20,631 nt of DNA from Trichomonas tenax (Eukaryota; Parabasalia; Trichomonadida; Trichomonadidae), in contig JALKBU010000925.1 of assembly GCA_023091735.1 (NCBI GenBank), positions 1-20,631 on the forward strand, in the 5' to 3' direction. Positions 1 to 8,535 of the stretch are shown here, piece after piece. The position numbers and the translations under genes were made by a program. Below the pieces are notes generated by a model, which saw only the letters and a program-made list of their open reading frames with translations, did not search any database and was not told where the DNA came from. Numbering within the stretch: position 1 is the first letter of the stretch; the number at the start of each line of letters is the position of its first letter.

Positions 1-19
1 GTGGCTTGCTGACTGTTGA

Positions 20-172
20 TGCCTTGATTGTGAGGGAATTGCAAGAAAATCGAAGAACTTGGGAATTCTTGAACGAATGGCCACTAGTTCTTCACTGCCT
101 AGAGGTGTATCTCCACTGATAATCCTCGAAAGCAGTGAAAAACTAATGGAGAAAACGCAAAGAATATTGTAA
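20..172 (+). pseudogene. possible 3' end of an unidentified coding sequence
   Basis: A frame open from base 20 to a TAA at 170-172 encodes about 50 residues of balanced composition, ending SSEKLMEKTQRIL. It is less AT-rich than the following 1.5 kb, as coding DNA is here. The same frame has a TGA at 17-19, while another frame is open from base 3 to 116, so either a frameshift near base 20 or pure chance is possible. No family was recognised. If real, it is the C-terminus of a gene that starts outside the window or a decayed fragment. Confidence 0.22.
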
Positions 173-1780
173 CGTACAGTTTTTTCAATTTGTTTCTGTT
201 TTATTTAAGTTATTAAATTCCAACAGGCATCCAAAATACTTTCAAATTATTGATTTTAAATGATTAAAGAATGCGTAAATCACCCAATTTTTTACTTTTT
301 AATATTTTCCATTGAATGTTAGACTAATGTTTCAAGGCATTGTCTTGAAATATCTATAAATGAAAAACGAAAATTGAAATTCAGAATCTAAATACAATGC
401 TAGGCTTTCTCTAGCTTCAAGTTCAGAAATTCTGTATTCCGCATCAATTTGATCATTTTTCGGCCTTGTTTGCTTTTTTAGATTAAGACATCGAAAGAGA
501 ACACAATTTGGTGAAAAACACATATGTTAAAAGTGATTTTTGGGCAATTATATACTTTTGAAAATCGAGTAATCAAAAATTAACACACATCTATTCTACA
601 AATATATTATATATACATTGTATTTTATAAACACACAAGAGAAATCAATCAACTTCAATATCCAAAAAAATTAATTTATACGAAATTGCTCATTAAACAA
701 GACTCAGCTCAAACAATTCAGACTGTATACTCAACACACAGACTAATTCATAAGAATTCAAGCTTTCATGTAATGCGTTCAGATACAGCTTAGCTAAGCA
801 AAAACCGACAAGTGCTCATATATATTAAACAAATGAGCTGACAAATAAGTAAAAAAGGCCAAATTTCGTTAATGTCAATGACTGATTATTAAAAGCCGAT
901 AAGAAAGGAGAGCTTCAATCGCTTTTGTCAAGGAAAAGCTCCAAACATCTTAACTGTGAAAGCGATTTTTCTATCTAGAAATATTAAAATATGTCTTGTT
1001 TTTCCTTTTTAAACGATATGATATGCTGCTAATGTGTTTGTTAAATACAAAATAAGAAAAAACCAAGATCAAATAATATTGTTGTTTGGCTAAGTCAAGA
1101 CTTTTTAAATTCGCAGCAATCAACGGAATTGAGCTCCTTGATAACTGTACACCCGAACAATTTTTGATTAATTTTTTTTATCTAAAAAATAAATGTTTTG
1201 AGCTAAAGTTACTTGATTTCTGGTGCAGCCCTTCGAATTCTCCGCGCGTCTCGAAATACCGAAAGTCGCCCGATGAAAGGGACGCTTGTATTGAATCTCA
1301 ATAATAATAATGAATTCTGATCGCGATTTTCAGACAATCAACAGCTTCTAGCGCACGAAAACCCAAAATTACACTGAAAAGAAAGCCCATTTCCCACAAT
1401 CACAAACAAATCTCACCAAAACCCGGAAATATAGCCTCTCGTATACTCATAGAATTGAAAACAACAACCACAACAAAAAAACAACATAAAGCGAAAAAGC
1501 GTTTATCAATTATTCAAAAAGCTTTTTCAATACGCTTAAATGGAAAGCGAAGGCGCCCAAAACTAATTAATCCTGCAAAACACTGACCTCAAAAAGCTAT
1601 AAATGAAGAGAAAATCGAAAAAAATCTCTCATGGCCCAAAAAAGCACACAAAAGACGTTTTGGCGAGAAAAGGGAATCTTATATCGATATAATGCCTTGA
1701 TGTGAGGAAATCTTAAAAAGTTCCCAGAAATGTACTTTTTCAGAGAACAACCCTCTTTTTCAGAATTTTGAGCGGTCGCT
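173..1780. other. AT-rich intergenic spacer, no gene seen
   Basis: This stretch is strongly AT-rich with many homopolymer runs. Its small ORFs (332-523 minus; 1086-1304 plus, which begins with TTG) are low-complexity and resemble no family. A 12-nt palindrome, AAAAAGCTTTTT, lies at 1516-1527. I saw no tRNA, rRNA or repeat array. The last part must hold the upstream region of the Rac gene. Confidence 0.6.
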
Positions 1781-1781
1781 T

Positions 1782-1786
1782 TCATT
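1782..1786 (+). promoter_or_regulatory. initiator (Inr) of the Rac gene
   Basis: TCATT matches the trichomonad initiator consensus TCA-Y-W, with the predicted +1 A at 1784. That leaves a 10-nt 5' UTR before the ATG at 1794, in the usual range for Trichomonas messages. The consensus is known from T. vaginalis; its use here is inferred. Confidence 0.6.
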
Positions 1787-1793
1787 TTGCTAG

Positions 1794-2396
1794 ATGAAGC
1801 ATATCAAATGCGTTGTTGTCGGTGATGGCGCCGTCGGTAAGACCTGCCTTCTCATTTCATTCACTACCAATGCCTTCCCAGGTGAATACATCCCAACAGT
1901 TTTCGATAACTACTCTGCAAATGTTATGGCTGAGGGACACCCACCAGTCAACTTACAGCTCTGGGATACAGCTGGCCAAGAGGACTACAAGAAGCTCAGA
2001 CCACTCTCCTACCCACAGACAGACGTTTTCCTTCTATGCTTCTCCTTGGTCTATCGTGCATCCCTCGAAAACATCGAGACAATGTGGATCAAGGAAATCA
2101 AGGAGTACTGCCCAGACAAGCCATACATCCTCGTTGGTCTCAAGTCAGACCTTCGTGATGAATTCGATCAGCGCGCTGACGAGCTCCGCGCTAAGGGTTT
2201 CGAGCCAATCCCACGCGCTAAGGGCGAGGAAATGGCTAAGAAGATCAACGCCTGCTCATACATAGAGTGCTCCGCCCTTAAGAGCTACAACCTTACGGAG
2301 GTTTTCGATGAAGCCGTTAAGTACGCTCTTGATCCACCAACCCAACAGAACCAGAAGGATCAGAAGTCCGAGGGTGGATGCTGTGAGCTCATCTAA
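1794..2396 (+). CDS. Rac/Rho-family small GTPase
   Basis: This 200-residue protein is a membrane-targeted GTP/GDP switch of the Rho family, which controls actin and membrane dynamics. It has the P-loop GDGAVGKT (10-17), switch I with T35 in YIPTVFDNY, the G3 motif DTAGQED (58-64, catalytic Q62), the base-specificity motif LKSD (116-119; T-K-x-D in Rac1) and the G5 motif SAL (160-162). The segment at about 122-140 is the Rho insert helix, which separates it from Ras and Rab. The C-terminus is a CaaX box, CELI, with an extra upstream Cys. Terminal Ile suggests geranylgeranylation (inference), but the basic stretch seen before Rac1's CaaX is weak. The start is fixed by the Inr 10 nt upstream. 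The stop overlaps TAAA, the trichomonad polyadenylation signal. All GTPase residues look intact. Trichomonads have several Rac paralogues, so no symbol is given. Confidence 0.96.
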   Translation: MKHIKCVVVGDGAVGKTCLLISFTTNAFPGEYIPTVFDNYSANVMAEGHPPVNLQLWDTAGQEDYKKLRPLSYPQTDVFLLCFSLVYRASLENIETMWIKEIKEYCPDKPYILVGLKSDLRDEFDQRADELRAKGFEPIPRAKGEEMAKKINACSYIECSALKSYNLTEVFDEAVKYALDPPTQQNQKDQKSEGGCCELI

Positions 2397-2535
2397 ACTA
2401 TTCAAAAAAAAAAAAACAAATAGGGCCAGAGTTAAAAAATTCATGTTGAATGCTATGACAAACAACTAATTGGACTCGGTGTAATAATAAAAAGGAATTG
2501 TAATATAATATCTGTTTATAAGGCCTTTTATGAAA

Positions 2536-2540
2536 TCATA
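2536..2540 (+). promoter_or_regulatory. probable initiator of the CS-TPR gene
   Basis: TCATA fits TCA-Y-W with the +1 A at 2538, giving a 23-nt 5' UTR before the ATG at 2561. The spacer from the Rac stop is only 164 bp, so this gene has its own short promoter region. Confidence 0.45.
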
Positions 2541-2560
2541 AACGTACTAAGATAAAAACG

Positions 2561-3844
2561 ATGGATATTGAGCATTCCGTTCTAGAGCAGGGCTTCAAAT
2601 ACGGTTATCAGGTGGAGCAGACAGAGCGCCAGGTTGTGCTGACGTTTAATTTCTTGGACGCGGTCCACATCGACCAATTCACAATCTTATATGACAAAAA
2701 CAAGCACAACGTAATCATAAAGAGGAGGAATAAGGAGCTCCTCCTGTGCGGCCACCTCTATGATGCAGATGATTCGCCACTTGAGCAGTCTGTCGTCGGA
2801 AAGTCGTTCATCCTAAAGATCAACAAGATGCACTTCGATCCCTGGCCGGTCGTCATCGCCACGGAGATGGACGGCGAAATCGACGGGAAGTCGGCGTTCC
2901 TGCTGTGCTTACTTGAGGATGCGCAAAATAACTTCGCCAAAGCGTACGAAATGCTCTCCAAGGCGGTGGAACTCGGCTACATCCCTGCGATTCTGTACCA
3001 GGCGACGATACTCAGCGACCCTGAGAACCCTTACACCGACATCGACGTAGAGAAGAGCTTGGATCTCTACCAGACGCTGATGACGAAGGTCGTCGACCCG
3101 TCTGTCGGCACCAAGTATGCGCGCCTCCTGATCAAGAACAACAGGTTCGAAGAGGCCGAGCAAGTTTTACTTCAGATTGAGAGCCGATTCCCTGACGCTA
3201 AATTCGAGTTAGCCAATCTTTATCTCGACAAGATGGACAAGGCGGACATCGCGTACGAGAGATTCAGCGAACTCGTCAACAAGGACTACAAGGAAGCGAT
3301 GCCAAAGCTCGCGGACATGCTCGAGAACGGCATCGGAACAGCGGTCGACAAAGTTGCTGCATGGATGATCAGGCGCACGTACAGCGACCTCCCAGAGAAC
3401 ATAGACACATCTATACAGATGTCTCCTAAGAAGTCCAACCTCAGGACGACAAGTGAGTCGCTGGCAATTTCTCCATCTGCAAAAGCGGCTTTAAGGCAGA
3501 GCTCAGACGTCGTTTCTCACACTTTCGAGTCGCAGCCAATCAGAAAGGAAGTAAGCTCATCAATGTTCACAGAAGTTCCGGAGGCGAACATGCAAACCCC
3601 GAAGAAGAATCCGGAGATTGGAGACTCTGTGTCGAACGAAGTGATGCCTTTCTCGCCGAAGAAAGTCATCAGCCAGGGCTCTCACATCGACGTCGATGAA
3701 CAGAGGAAGATCCTTGAGGACGACAACAAGGACTCACAATGGCTTGTCATCACTAAATCAGCCGCTGCAGGTGCCGGCGCTGTTTTGGCTATCTATGGAC
3801 TTATTAAGCTCATTACAAAAATCACCAAGAAGAAAAATGAGTAA
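2561..3844 (+). CDS. tail-anchored CS-domain (p23/NudC-like) plus TPR/Sel1-like protein
   Basis: This 427-residue protein has three parts. Residues about 14-100 have the beta-strand spacing of a CS domain: the YQVEQTERQVVLTF start, a central NVIIKRRNKELLLCG strand pair, and a final KINKMHFDPWPVVI edge. CS domains occur in Hsp90 co-chaperones and NudC proteins. Residues about 110-270 are paired helices resembling Sel1/TPR units (AYEMLSKAVELGYIPAILYQA, YARLLIKNNRFEEAEQVLL, KFELANLYLDKMDKADIAYERF). A Ser-rich, probably disordered linker follows to about 393. The C-terminus has one hydrophobic segment (about 400-418, AAAGAGAVLAIYGLIKLI) followed by a basic tail KITKKKNE. That layout suggests a tail-anchored protein with its chaperone-like part in the cytosol; the membrane may be the hydrogenosome or ER. 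Third codon positions are rich in G/C. It converges on the DHHC-like gene with 51 bp between the stops. Confidence 0.8.
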   Translation: MDIEHSVLEQGFKYGYQVEQTERQVVLTFNFLDAVHIDQFTILYDKNKHNVIIKRRNKELLLCGHLYDADDSPLEQSVVGKSFILKINKMHFDPWPVVIATEMDGEIDGKSAFLLCLLEDAQNNFAKAYEMLSKAVELGYIPAILYQATILSDPENPYTDIDVEKSLDLYQTLMTKVVDPSVGTKYARLLIKNNRFEEAEQVLLQIESRFPDAKFELANLYLDKMDKADIAYERFSELVNKDYKEAMPKLADMLENGIGTAVDKVAAWMIRRTYSDLPENIDTSIQMSPKKSNLRTTSESLAISPSAKAALRQSSDVVSHTFESQPIRKEVSSSMFTEVPEANMQTPKKNPEIGDSVSNEVMPFSPKKVISQGSHIDVDEQRKILEDDNKDSQWLVITKSAAAGAGAVLAIYGLIKLITKITKKKNE

Positions 3845-3895
3845 TTATTTTTTTTTACTAAATCTGTTTTACTTCAAACAATAATATATATAATT

Positions 3896-4900
3896 CTAAT
3901 TCAAGTTAATCTGTGTGTGCATCGATTCTGAATAGATCGAAATGCCTTCTTCATCGTTATGCGTGTCAGGAATTCCGCGGAGTTTTATGCATGGGAAAGG
4001 CCAACACAAAAAAGCCTTTCTCGTGCCGCAGACGGACTCAAAGTTCCTGCAGCAGCTCCTTCCGGGTGTCGGCGACTCCTTGTTCTTCCACCTCTCGATC
4101 AGAGTCAAGTTGTGAGCCAAGTTATTCATCGCAGAAACGAACAATCTGAACGCGAAAATAAACAAGAAAATCGTCGCCAGCATGAATATAAAGCCAGGAA
4201 TCGAGTAGTAATCGAACTTCTTCGTCTTCACCGCCGTCTGCATGATGTCCTTTGCCCAGAAATACTTGAAACCAATCAATTCTAAACAATATAACGAGGC
4301 CCAGCCTGTCAAAAGGACGAAATAGCGCTGGTTCTTCAGCCCAATCCACGATTGCGTCCAATAGCAGAAGTGATCCGCCCTCAAAACGTACCTCCTCGCG
4401 TCAATCGAGAAAGATGCGCGCTCAGGGCGCTCGTGGGTCCTCCCGAAGTCGACCTGCTCCTGGTAAACGGCGATGGAGGACATCATCGACTCCCAGTCGT
4501 AGTCGTCCTGCCTCGTTATGCACCAGTTGTAAGGCAGATATCCGGGTCCAGTGTAGATAATCGCGATGTAAGATATGATAACGTTCAGAAAAGTAACGGT
4601 GAGCACGGAGTAGACCGCGTAGTTCCATATTTCGCTCGGAAATTTGTGCGCCGTTTTAAAAAGCGGGCTCGTCTCCCAGATGAAGAGCACGAAGGACGAA
4701 ACGAGGAGGCAGATGACGAGGAGGGGCACTTTGAGGCTGACACGCCAGTGTTCGCAGATTGTGAAATCTCCGACGGGGAAATAAGCGGCGCGGCAGCAGC
4801 AGCAGCTCTTGTCGATCCAGTCGGTGCGGACGCTGCCTGCGTACTCGACTTCGACAGTCGGAACTTGCGCGTTGTTGATTAAAGGCCGATCATCAATCAT
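3896..4900 (-). CDS. degenerate DHHC-family membrane protein (DHFC variant lacking zinc ligands)
   Basis: This 334-residue protein follows the plan of DHHC S-acyltransferases, which attach palmitate to cysteines at endomembranes. It has four predicted membrane segments (about 55-75, 94-116, 193-213, 233-258) with the catalytic loop between TM2 and TM3. After TM2 the DPG motif reads GPGYLP (118-123). The core reads ERPER (157-161), then DHFCYW (176-181, with candidate acyl-accepting C179), then WIGLKNQRYF. After TM4 the TTxE motif appears as TLIE (266-269). None of the zinc-binding Cys/His positions of the cysteine-rich domain is kept: by spacing they are D151, R154, F164, S165, A168, Y171 and W185. 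CCCC at 33-36 and five Cys at 283-304 could themselves be acylated. The start lies 44 bp after the stop of the upstream gene with no obvious Inr. It could be an active divergent enzyme or a pseudoenzyme. Confidence 0.78.
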   Translation of the reverse strand: MIDDRPLINNAQVPTVEVEYAGSVRTDWIDKSCCCCRAAYFPVGDFTICEHWRVSLKVPLLVICLLVSSFVLFIWETSPLFKTAHKFPSEIWNYAVYSVLTVTFLNVIISYIAIIYTGPGYLPYNWCITRQDDYDWESMMSSIAVYQEQVDFGRTHERPERASFSIDARRYVLRADHFCYWTQSWIGLKNQRYFVLLTGWASLYCLELIGFKYFWAKDIMQTAVKTKKFDYYSIPGFIFMLATIFLFIFAFRLFVSAMNNLAHNLTLIERWKNKESPTPGRSCCRNFESVCGTRKAFLCWPFPCIKLRGIPDTHNDEEGISIYSESMHTQINLN

Positions 4901-4944
4901 TTAGAAAAAAAAATAAAAAACAAATGTTTACATAAATAAAATAT

Positions 4945-6939
4945 CTACATATTTGTCGTCTGCGCAAGAGTTGTTCTTTCAAAGAATTCCCTCATCAACT
5001 GGTTGGACGTCCTTCCGATCGATCTGCCGGAGAGAACCTGCTCGAGCTTGGCCTTGGAGGCTCTCAGCTGCTTCGTAGCGACTTCGTCAGTCGTGGATTC
5101 GAGCTTCTTGAGAACTTCTTGGAAGCGTGGTTCCCAAGCTTCGAGCTCCATCTTGACGAATGGAACGATGTCTTCTGTGCTCTGTGAGCTCTTGAACTCC
5201 TCTGTCTTGATGACGAACTGCTTGAAGTAGCCATAAGGCCTAACGAAGTCGGAGAATGATGTCTTCGTGATTTCGCCACACTTCAAGATTTCTGCCATCA
5301 GCTTCGTGTGCTCGTGGACAGGAATCTCCTGACGTGATGCTTGGAGCGCGGTTCTGAACTGCGTGAATGTCTGGATGTTTCCGTGCCGGAAGAATTCGGC
5401 GCAGATCTCGTCGTATTTCCCGTTCTCGTCAATATATGCATTAGCGAGATATCCAAGAACTGCATCGAGTTCCGCAACGTTTTGCCTGCCAAACCTGATT
5501 GAACCGTCTTGCGTGATCTTGGCAATTCTTTCTGTGTAAAACTTCAGCGTTCTTCCCTCTGTGAACCTTTGAAGAACGACATCACTGGCGCTTATCAACG
5601 ACGCAGATGGGAATGGAGAAATGAAAGCCTGATCAGTGCCTTCGTTCTCAGGGAACAAAGGACCATTGTGCTCTTTGTTCATTAGACTCAAGCAGTACAA
5701 ATAAAAATGGAGGACTTCGTTATCTAAAGGATCAACTAAACCGATGAATCTAACGAAAAACTCTGCACGCGATGATTCTTGGCGAACGCTATATGCGTGC
5801 GTGAATAAATCTAATATAGTCTGTTCTGTTTCTTCTCTCGTTCCATATAAGTTTAAGAACGTTTCATATATAAAGTGGTGGAAAGAAACTTTTGCCATTT
5901 CTTGAATTCCGTTGGACTCTATCGCCGCGAGATAGTAGGAATACACGAAAGAGATCGACGCTGTTAACCAGACCGGTTCATGAGTTCTTGGCTGTGCATT
6001 CGCAGGCAGAGAGAGGAACAGCTCTGAGAAAGCTGTCCTGATGCCAGACACAGCGGTGGAAAGTGTGCTTTGCTTCAAAAATGCATCTAATTCATCCATT
6101 AAATTCATCAACTCCAAATTTGTTATTTTCTTTGCACGGATCTTCTTCCTGATCTCTTGCATCTTTCCGCGCATGTCTTCGGCCTTGAATGTTGGCGCTG
6201 GTTCCGATGGCGTATCGTTGTCCATTGCTGACTTTATTCCCAATTTCTGCTGTAAATCACGAAGCTCCGCCAGCAAAGCGTTTCTAGACGCAACTTGTTC
6301 GTCGATTTTTTGTTGAAGATTATCGAATTTTGACAAATCTTTCTCATGCGACTCATTCCATCTGTTCATTTCCTCGTTATACGCGTTCTGCACCGACTCC
6401 AGCCTTCTCTTGCTGAAGTCCAAGTCCGTTTTCAGGAACTGAACTCTCTCCTTGTGGCATTGCAGGATATATTGCCTCTCCTGCTTCTGGATCTGGACGA
6501 GCTTCGACAGAAGGTCCTGGTTCCTCTTCCATATCACCGCGAAGAGCCTTCCTCTCTCAGCGCAAGTCACGGAGACTTGGCGCAGCAACTCGTTGAATGC
6601 GACCGAAAACCAGTGCTGAGCGTTGGTGCACACATCGAGTGGATTCTCGTTCGTCTCGAGATTCTCCGCGAGAACAGAATTTAACCATTCTCCAAGTAAT
6701 TCGACCTCTCTCTTCGACGCCGGGGAGCTAGATGGGAACAGGTTCGCGCGCCACGACTTCACGCCGAGAGAAGAGCGAGTTTGCGGCCGTGCCTGGATAA
6801 CTTTGAGATTATTTTTAGTTCCAAGCAGCGGAGTCCCGATGACAGAGTTCCGGAGAGGTTTCATCTTCGTCGCCGTCAACGCCACCGATGTTACGGGCCT
6901 CGCTCCCGTACCAAAGACGGATACGGGAGGCGCTTGCAT
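4945..6939 (-). CDS. axonemal dynein light chain (p28)-like coiled-coil protein with long C-terminal extension
   Basis: This 664-residue protein has a basic N-terminal tail with several GT/GTP motifs, then a region (about 78-200) resembling the axonemal dynein light chain p28/DNALI1 family. The key match is the block FNELLRQVSVTCAERGRLF (115-133), corresponding to the family's DELIRQVxxxCxERGxLL signature. It is followed by a long heptad-rich helix (about 140-235) and another charged helix (about 255-290). p28 proteins are about 250 residues and bind inner-arm dynein heavy chains. Here about 370 more, largely helical residues follow, including the block DLFTHAYSVRQESSRAEFF, like the C-terminal part of TSNAXIP1-type proteins. 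A flagellar or basal-body role is inferred. A TCACA at 6975-6971 on this strand is a possible Inr 34 nt before the ATG. The family match is confident for the N-terminal half only. Confidence 0.72.
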   Translation of the reverse strand: MQAPPVSVFGTGARPVTSVALTATKMKPLRNSVIGTPLLGTKNNLKVIQARPQTRSSLGVKSWRANLFPSSSPASKREVELLGEWLNSVLAENLETNENPLDVCTNAQHWFSVAFNELLRQVSVTCAERGRLFAVIWKRNQDLLSKLVQIQKQERQYILQCHKERVQFLKTDLDFSKRRLESVQNAYNEEMNRWNESHEKDLSKFDNLQQKIDEQVASRNALLAELRDLQQKLGIKSAMDNDTPSEPAPTFKAEDMRGKMQEIRKKIRAKKITNLELMNLMDELDAFLKQSTLSTAVSGIRTAFSELFLSLPANAQPRTHEPVWLTASISFVYSYYLAAIESNGIQEMAKVSFHHFIYETFLNLYGTREETEQTILDLFTHAYSVRQESSRAEFFVRFIGLVDPLDNEVLHFYLYCLSLMNKEHNGPLFPENEGTDQAFISPFPSASLISASDVVLQRFTEGRTLKFYTERIAKITQDGSIRFGRQNVAELDAVLGYLANAYIDENGKYDEICAEFFRHGNIQTFTQFRTALQASRQEIPVHEHTKLMAEILKCGEITKTSFSDFVRPYGYFKQFVIKTEEFKSSQSTEDIVPFVKMELEAWEPRFQEVLKKLESTTDEVATKQLRASKAKLEQVLSGRSIGRTSNQLMREFFERTTLAQTTNM

Positions 6940-6970
6940 TTTTCTCTAAAACGAACAAAATCAAGAGGGG

Positions 6971-6975
6971 TGTGA
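6971..6975 (-). promoter_or_regulatory. possible initiator of the dynein-light-chain-like gene
   Basis: Read on the minus strand this is TCACA, fitting TCA-Y-W with +1 at 6973, 34 nt before the ATG at 6939. Such a short motif is common by chance, so this is a suggestion. Confidence 0.3.
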
Positions 6976-8535
6976 AAAATTAATCAGGGGTGCAAAGTAT
7001 CAAATGCATAAAAAATGCGTAAAAATAAAGCATTTATTCGTGTTACAGCCAATATACAACTAAAGGCTGATGTAATATCTCAATATTCGTAGCTATTGAT
7101 GAGATATCAAAAAAAAAAAAAAAAAGAAATCTATAGCTATCTACTCTTCATGGTGTATGAAGTATAGAATATAAATGTGCATCGAGAATATCAATAAAAT
7201 ATAGTGGACTTAAACCCAATTGAGTCCACAGACTATTCGGAAAAGGGGAAAAAATGGAATTACTGAATACTGAAAATCATCCTTTATTCAGTCTATAATG
7301 TGCACAGGCCGATATTCCTATTTGACTGCATTAGGAGTAAAATACATTCATTGAATAAATTAGTCGCAATTACTTATGTTTCACAAGATAATCAGCCAAC
7401 AAAAAGGTCCCGTGGCAGAATGTACGTTATTAAAAAAGTCACTTTTTGGCCTCAGTCGAAGTTTAGTTTTGATGTCTCTGTGAGGATTCAAAACTCGACT
7501 TTTTCTATATGGCACAATCAACAATGTAACTCAGCGCATTTATCATTTAACCTATTTAGGTGCTCTGTACTAAAGTTATTGCAAAGATATTGCGATTTTT
7601 AGACTTTGTTTGTTTCTGGCCTTGGCGTTACCAGTATCTTTCTACAAGAGTATCTGGCATCGGAATCCGTCTTGAAACATACATGTTAAAATTCGAAATT
7701 TGTACCACAAAATTTTTTCCGATTTTTTGGCTCCATCTTCTACACAAAGCTGCTACTAACATTCCTCTGATCATTCACAAGTTTGCTAAGGGTCGCTACA
7801 GAGGGTTTTTGAGATCCGATTATTATCTCCACATTTAACGATGATTTATGCATATTTATATAAATCCGTGTAATTTATATCAGTAGTTCGGTTCAATTAC
7901 AGATATAAAATTATCAATATCTCTATTTAAGATTTCATTCATAATGTTTTTATATAATTTTGTTCTTTTTCTTTGAGTAAATACTTTTACCTTTATAATC
8001 ATATCTATAACTAGCTTATCAATTCATTTGATGAACATGAATTTTTTACTTTTTTGAAAATGTTGAAATATTTAAGCGTTGTATGTTGTTTCTCTGATCA
8101 GTAGTCCAATTAGTCTGTTTAAAAGGGGGATTTCACTTTTTGGTTTGTCGGCCATATAAAACCTCATGGAGAGAGACACTGCTTTGCACACTCTTCTGCA
8201 AAGCTCTATATATATATATATATGCATCAGTACTGCCTCCATATGATAGAATATACTATGACTCTAAAAAATTTGTCACAATCTAGAAATTTCGAAATTA
8301 AAATCAATCTCGTCAGAACATAGCGCCACATCTTACGAAGAGGTACATCAGCAACATACTATAACGATGAATAAATGCGAGTGATAAATTGAATATAACT
8401 ATGATGTATTATATAGCATTATGACGAGTATCATTTAGTGATGATGAAGTTGAAATGAAAATATTGGTCTTCAAATTATAATGTTATATTTGATATTTTA
8501 AATATGAACAGATGAAATAAATTAACGATATTCAA
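6976..8535. other. AT-rich spacer with simple repeats, no recognisable gene
   Basis: There is an A-run of about 16 nt near 7111, a short TA run at about 8206-8222, and an 8-bp hairpin just before it (8181-8188 pairing with 8197-8204, 8-nt loop). Between 7300 and 7838 two overlapping plus-strand frames of 100 and 92 codons both begin with GTG. They lie in different frames and resemble no family known to me; they could be relics of a decayed gene. No RNA gene was identified. Confidence 0.5.

Noticed and set aside
729..741. ACTCAACACACAG, close to the trichomonad intron 3' motif ACTAACACACAG
   Set aside because: It has one extra base in the branch region, no GTAYGT-like donor close upstream was seen, and no coding sequence flanks it.
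1086..1304. 72-codon plus-strand frame
   Set aside because: It begins with TTG, has no ATG-led start or family resemblance, and lies in low-complexity AT-rich DNA.
1813..2265. 150-codon frame overlapping the Rac gene
   Set aside because: It is a shifted frame over a fully intact GTPase, is unusually Ser/Thr-rich and has no independent support.
4352..4882. 176-codon plus-strand frame
   Set aside because: It is antisense to the DHHC-like gene, whose membrane segments and motifs show the real frame; its composition is that of an antisense shadow.
7300..7838. Two overlapping plus-strand frames that might be a decayed transposase
   Set aside because: Both start with GTG, lie in different frames, and contain no catalytic motif or recognisable domain.
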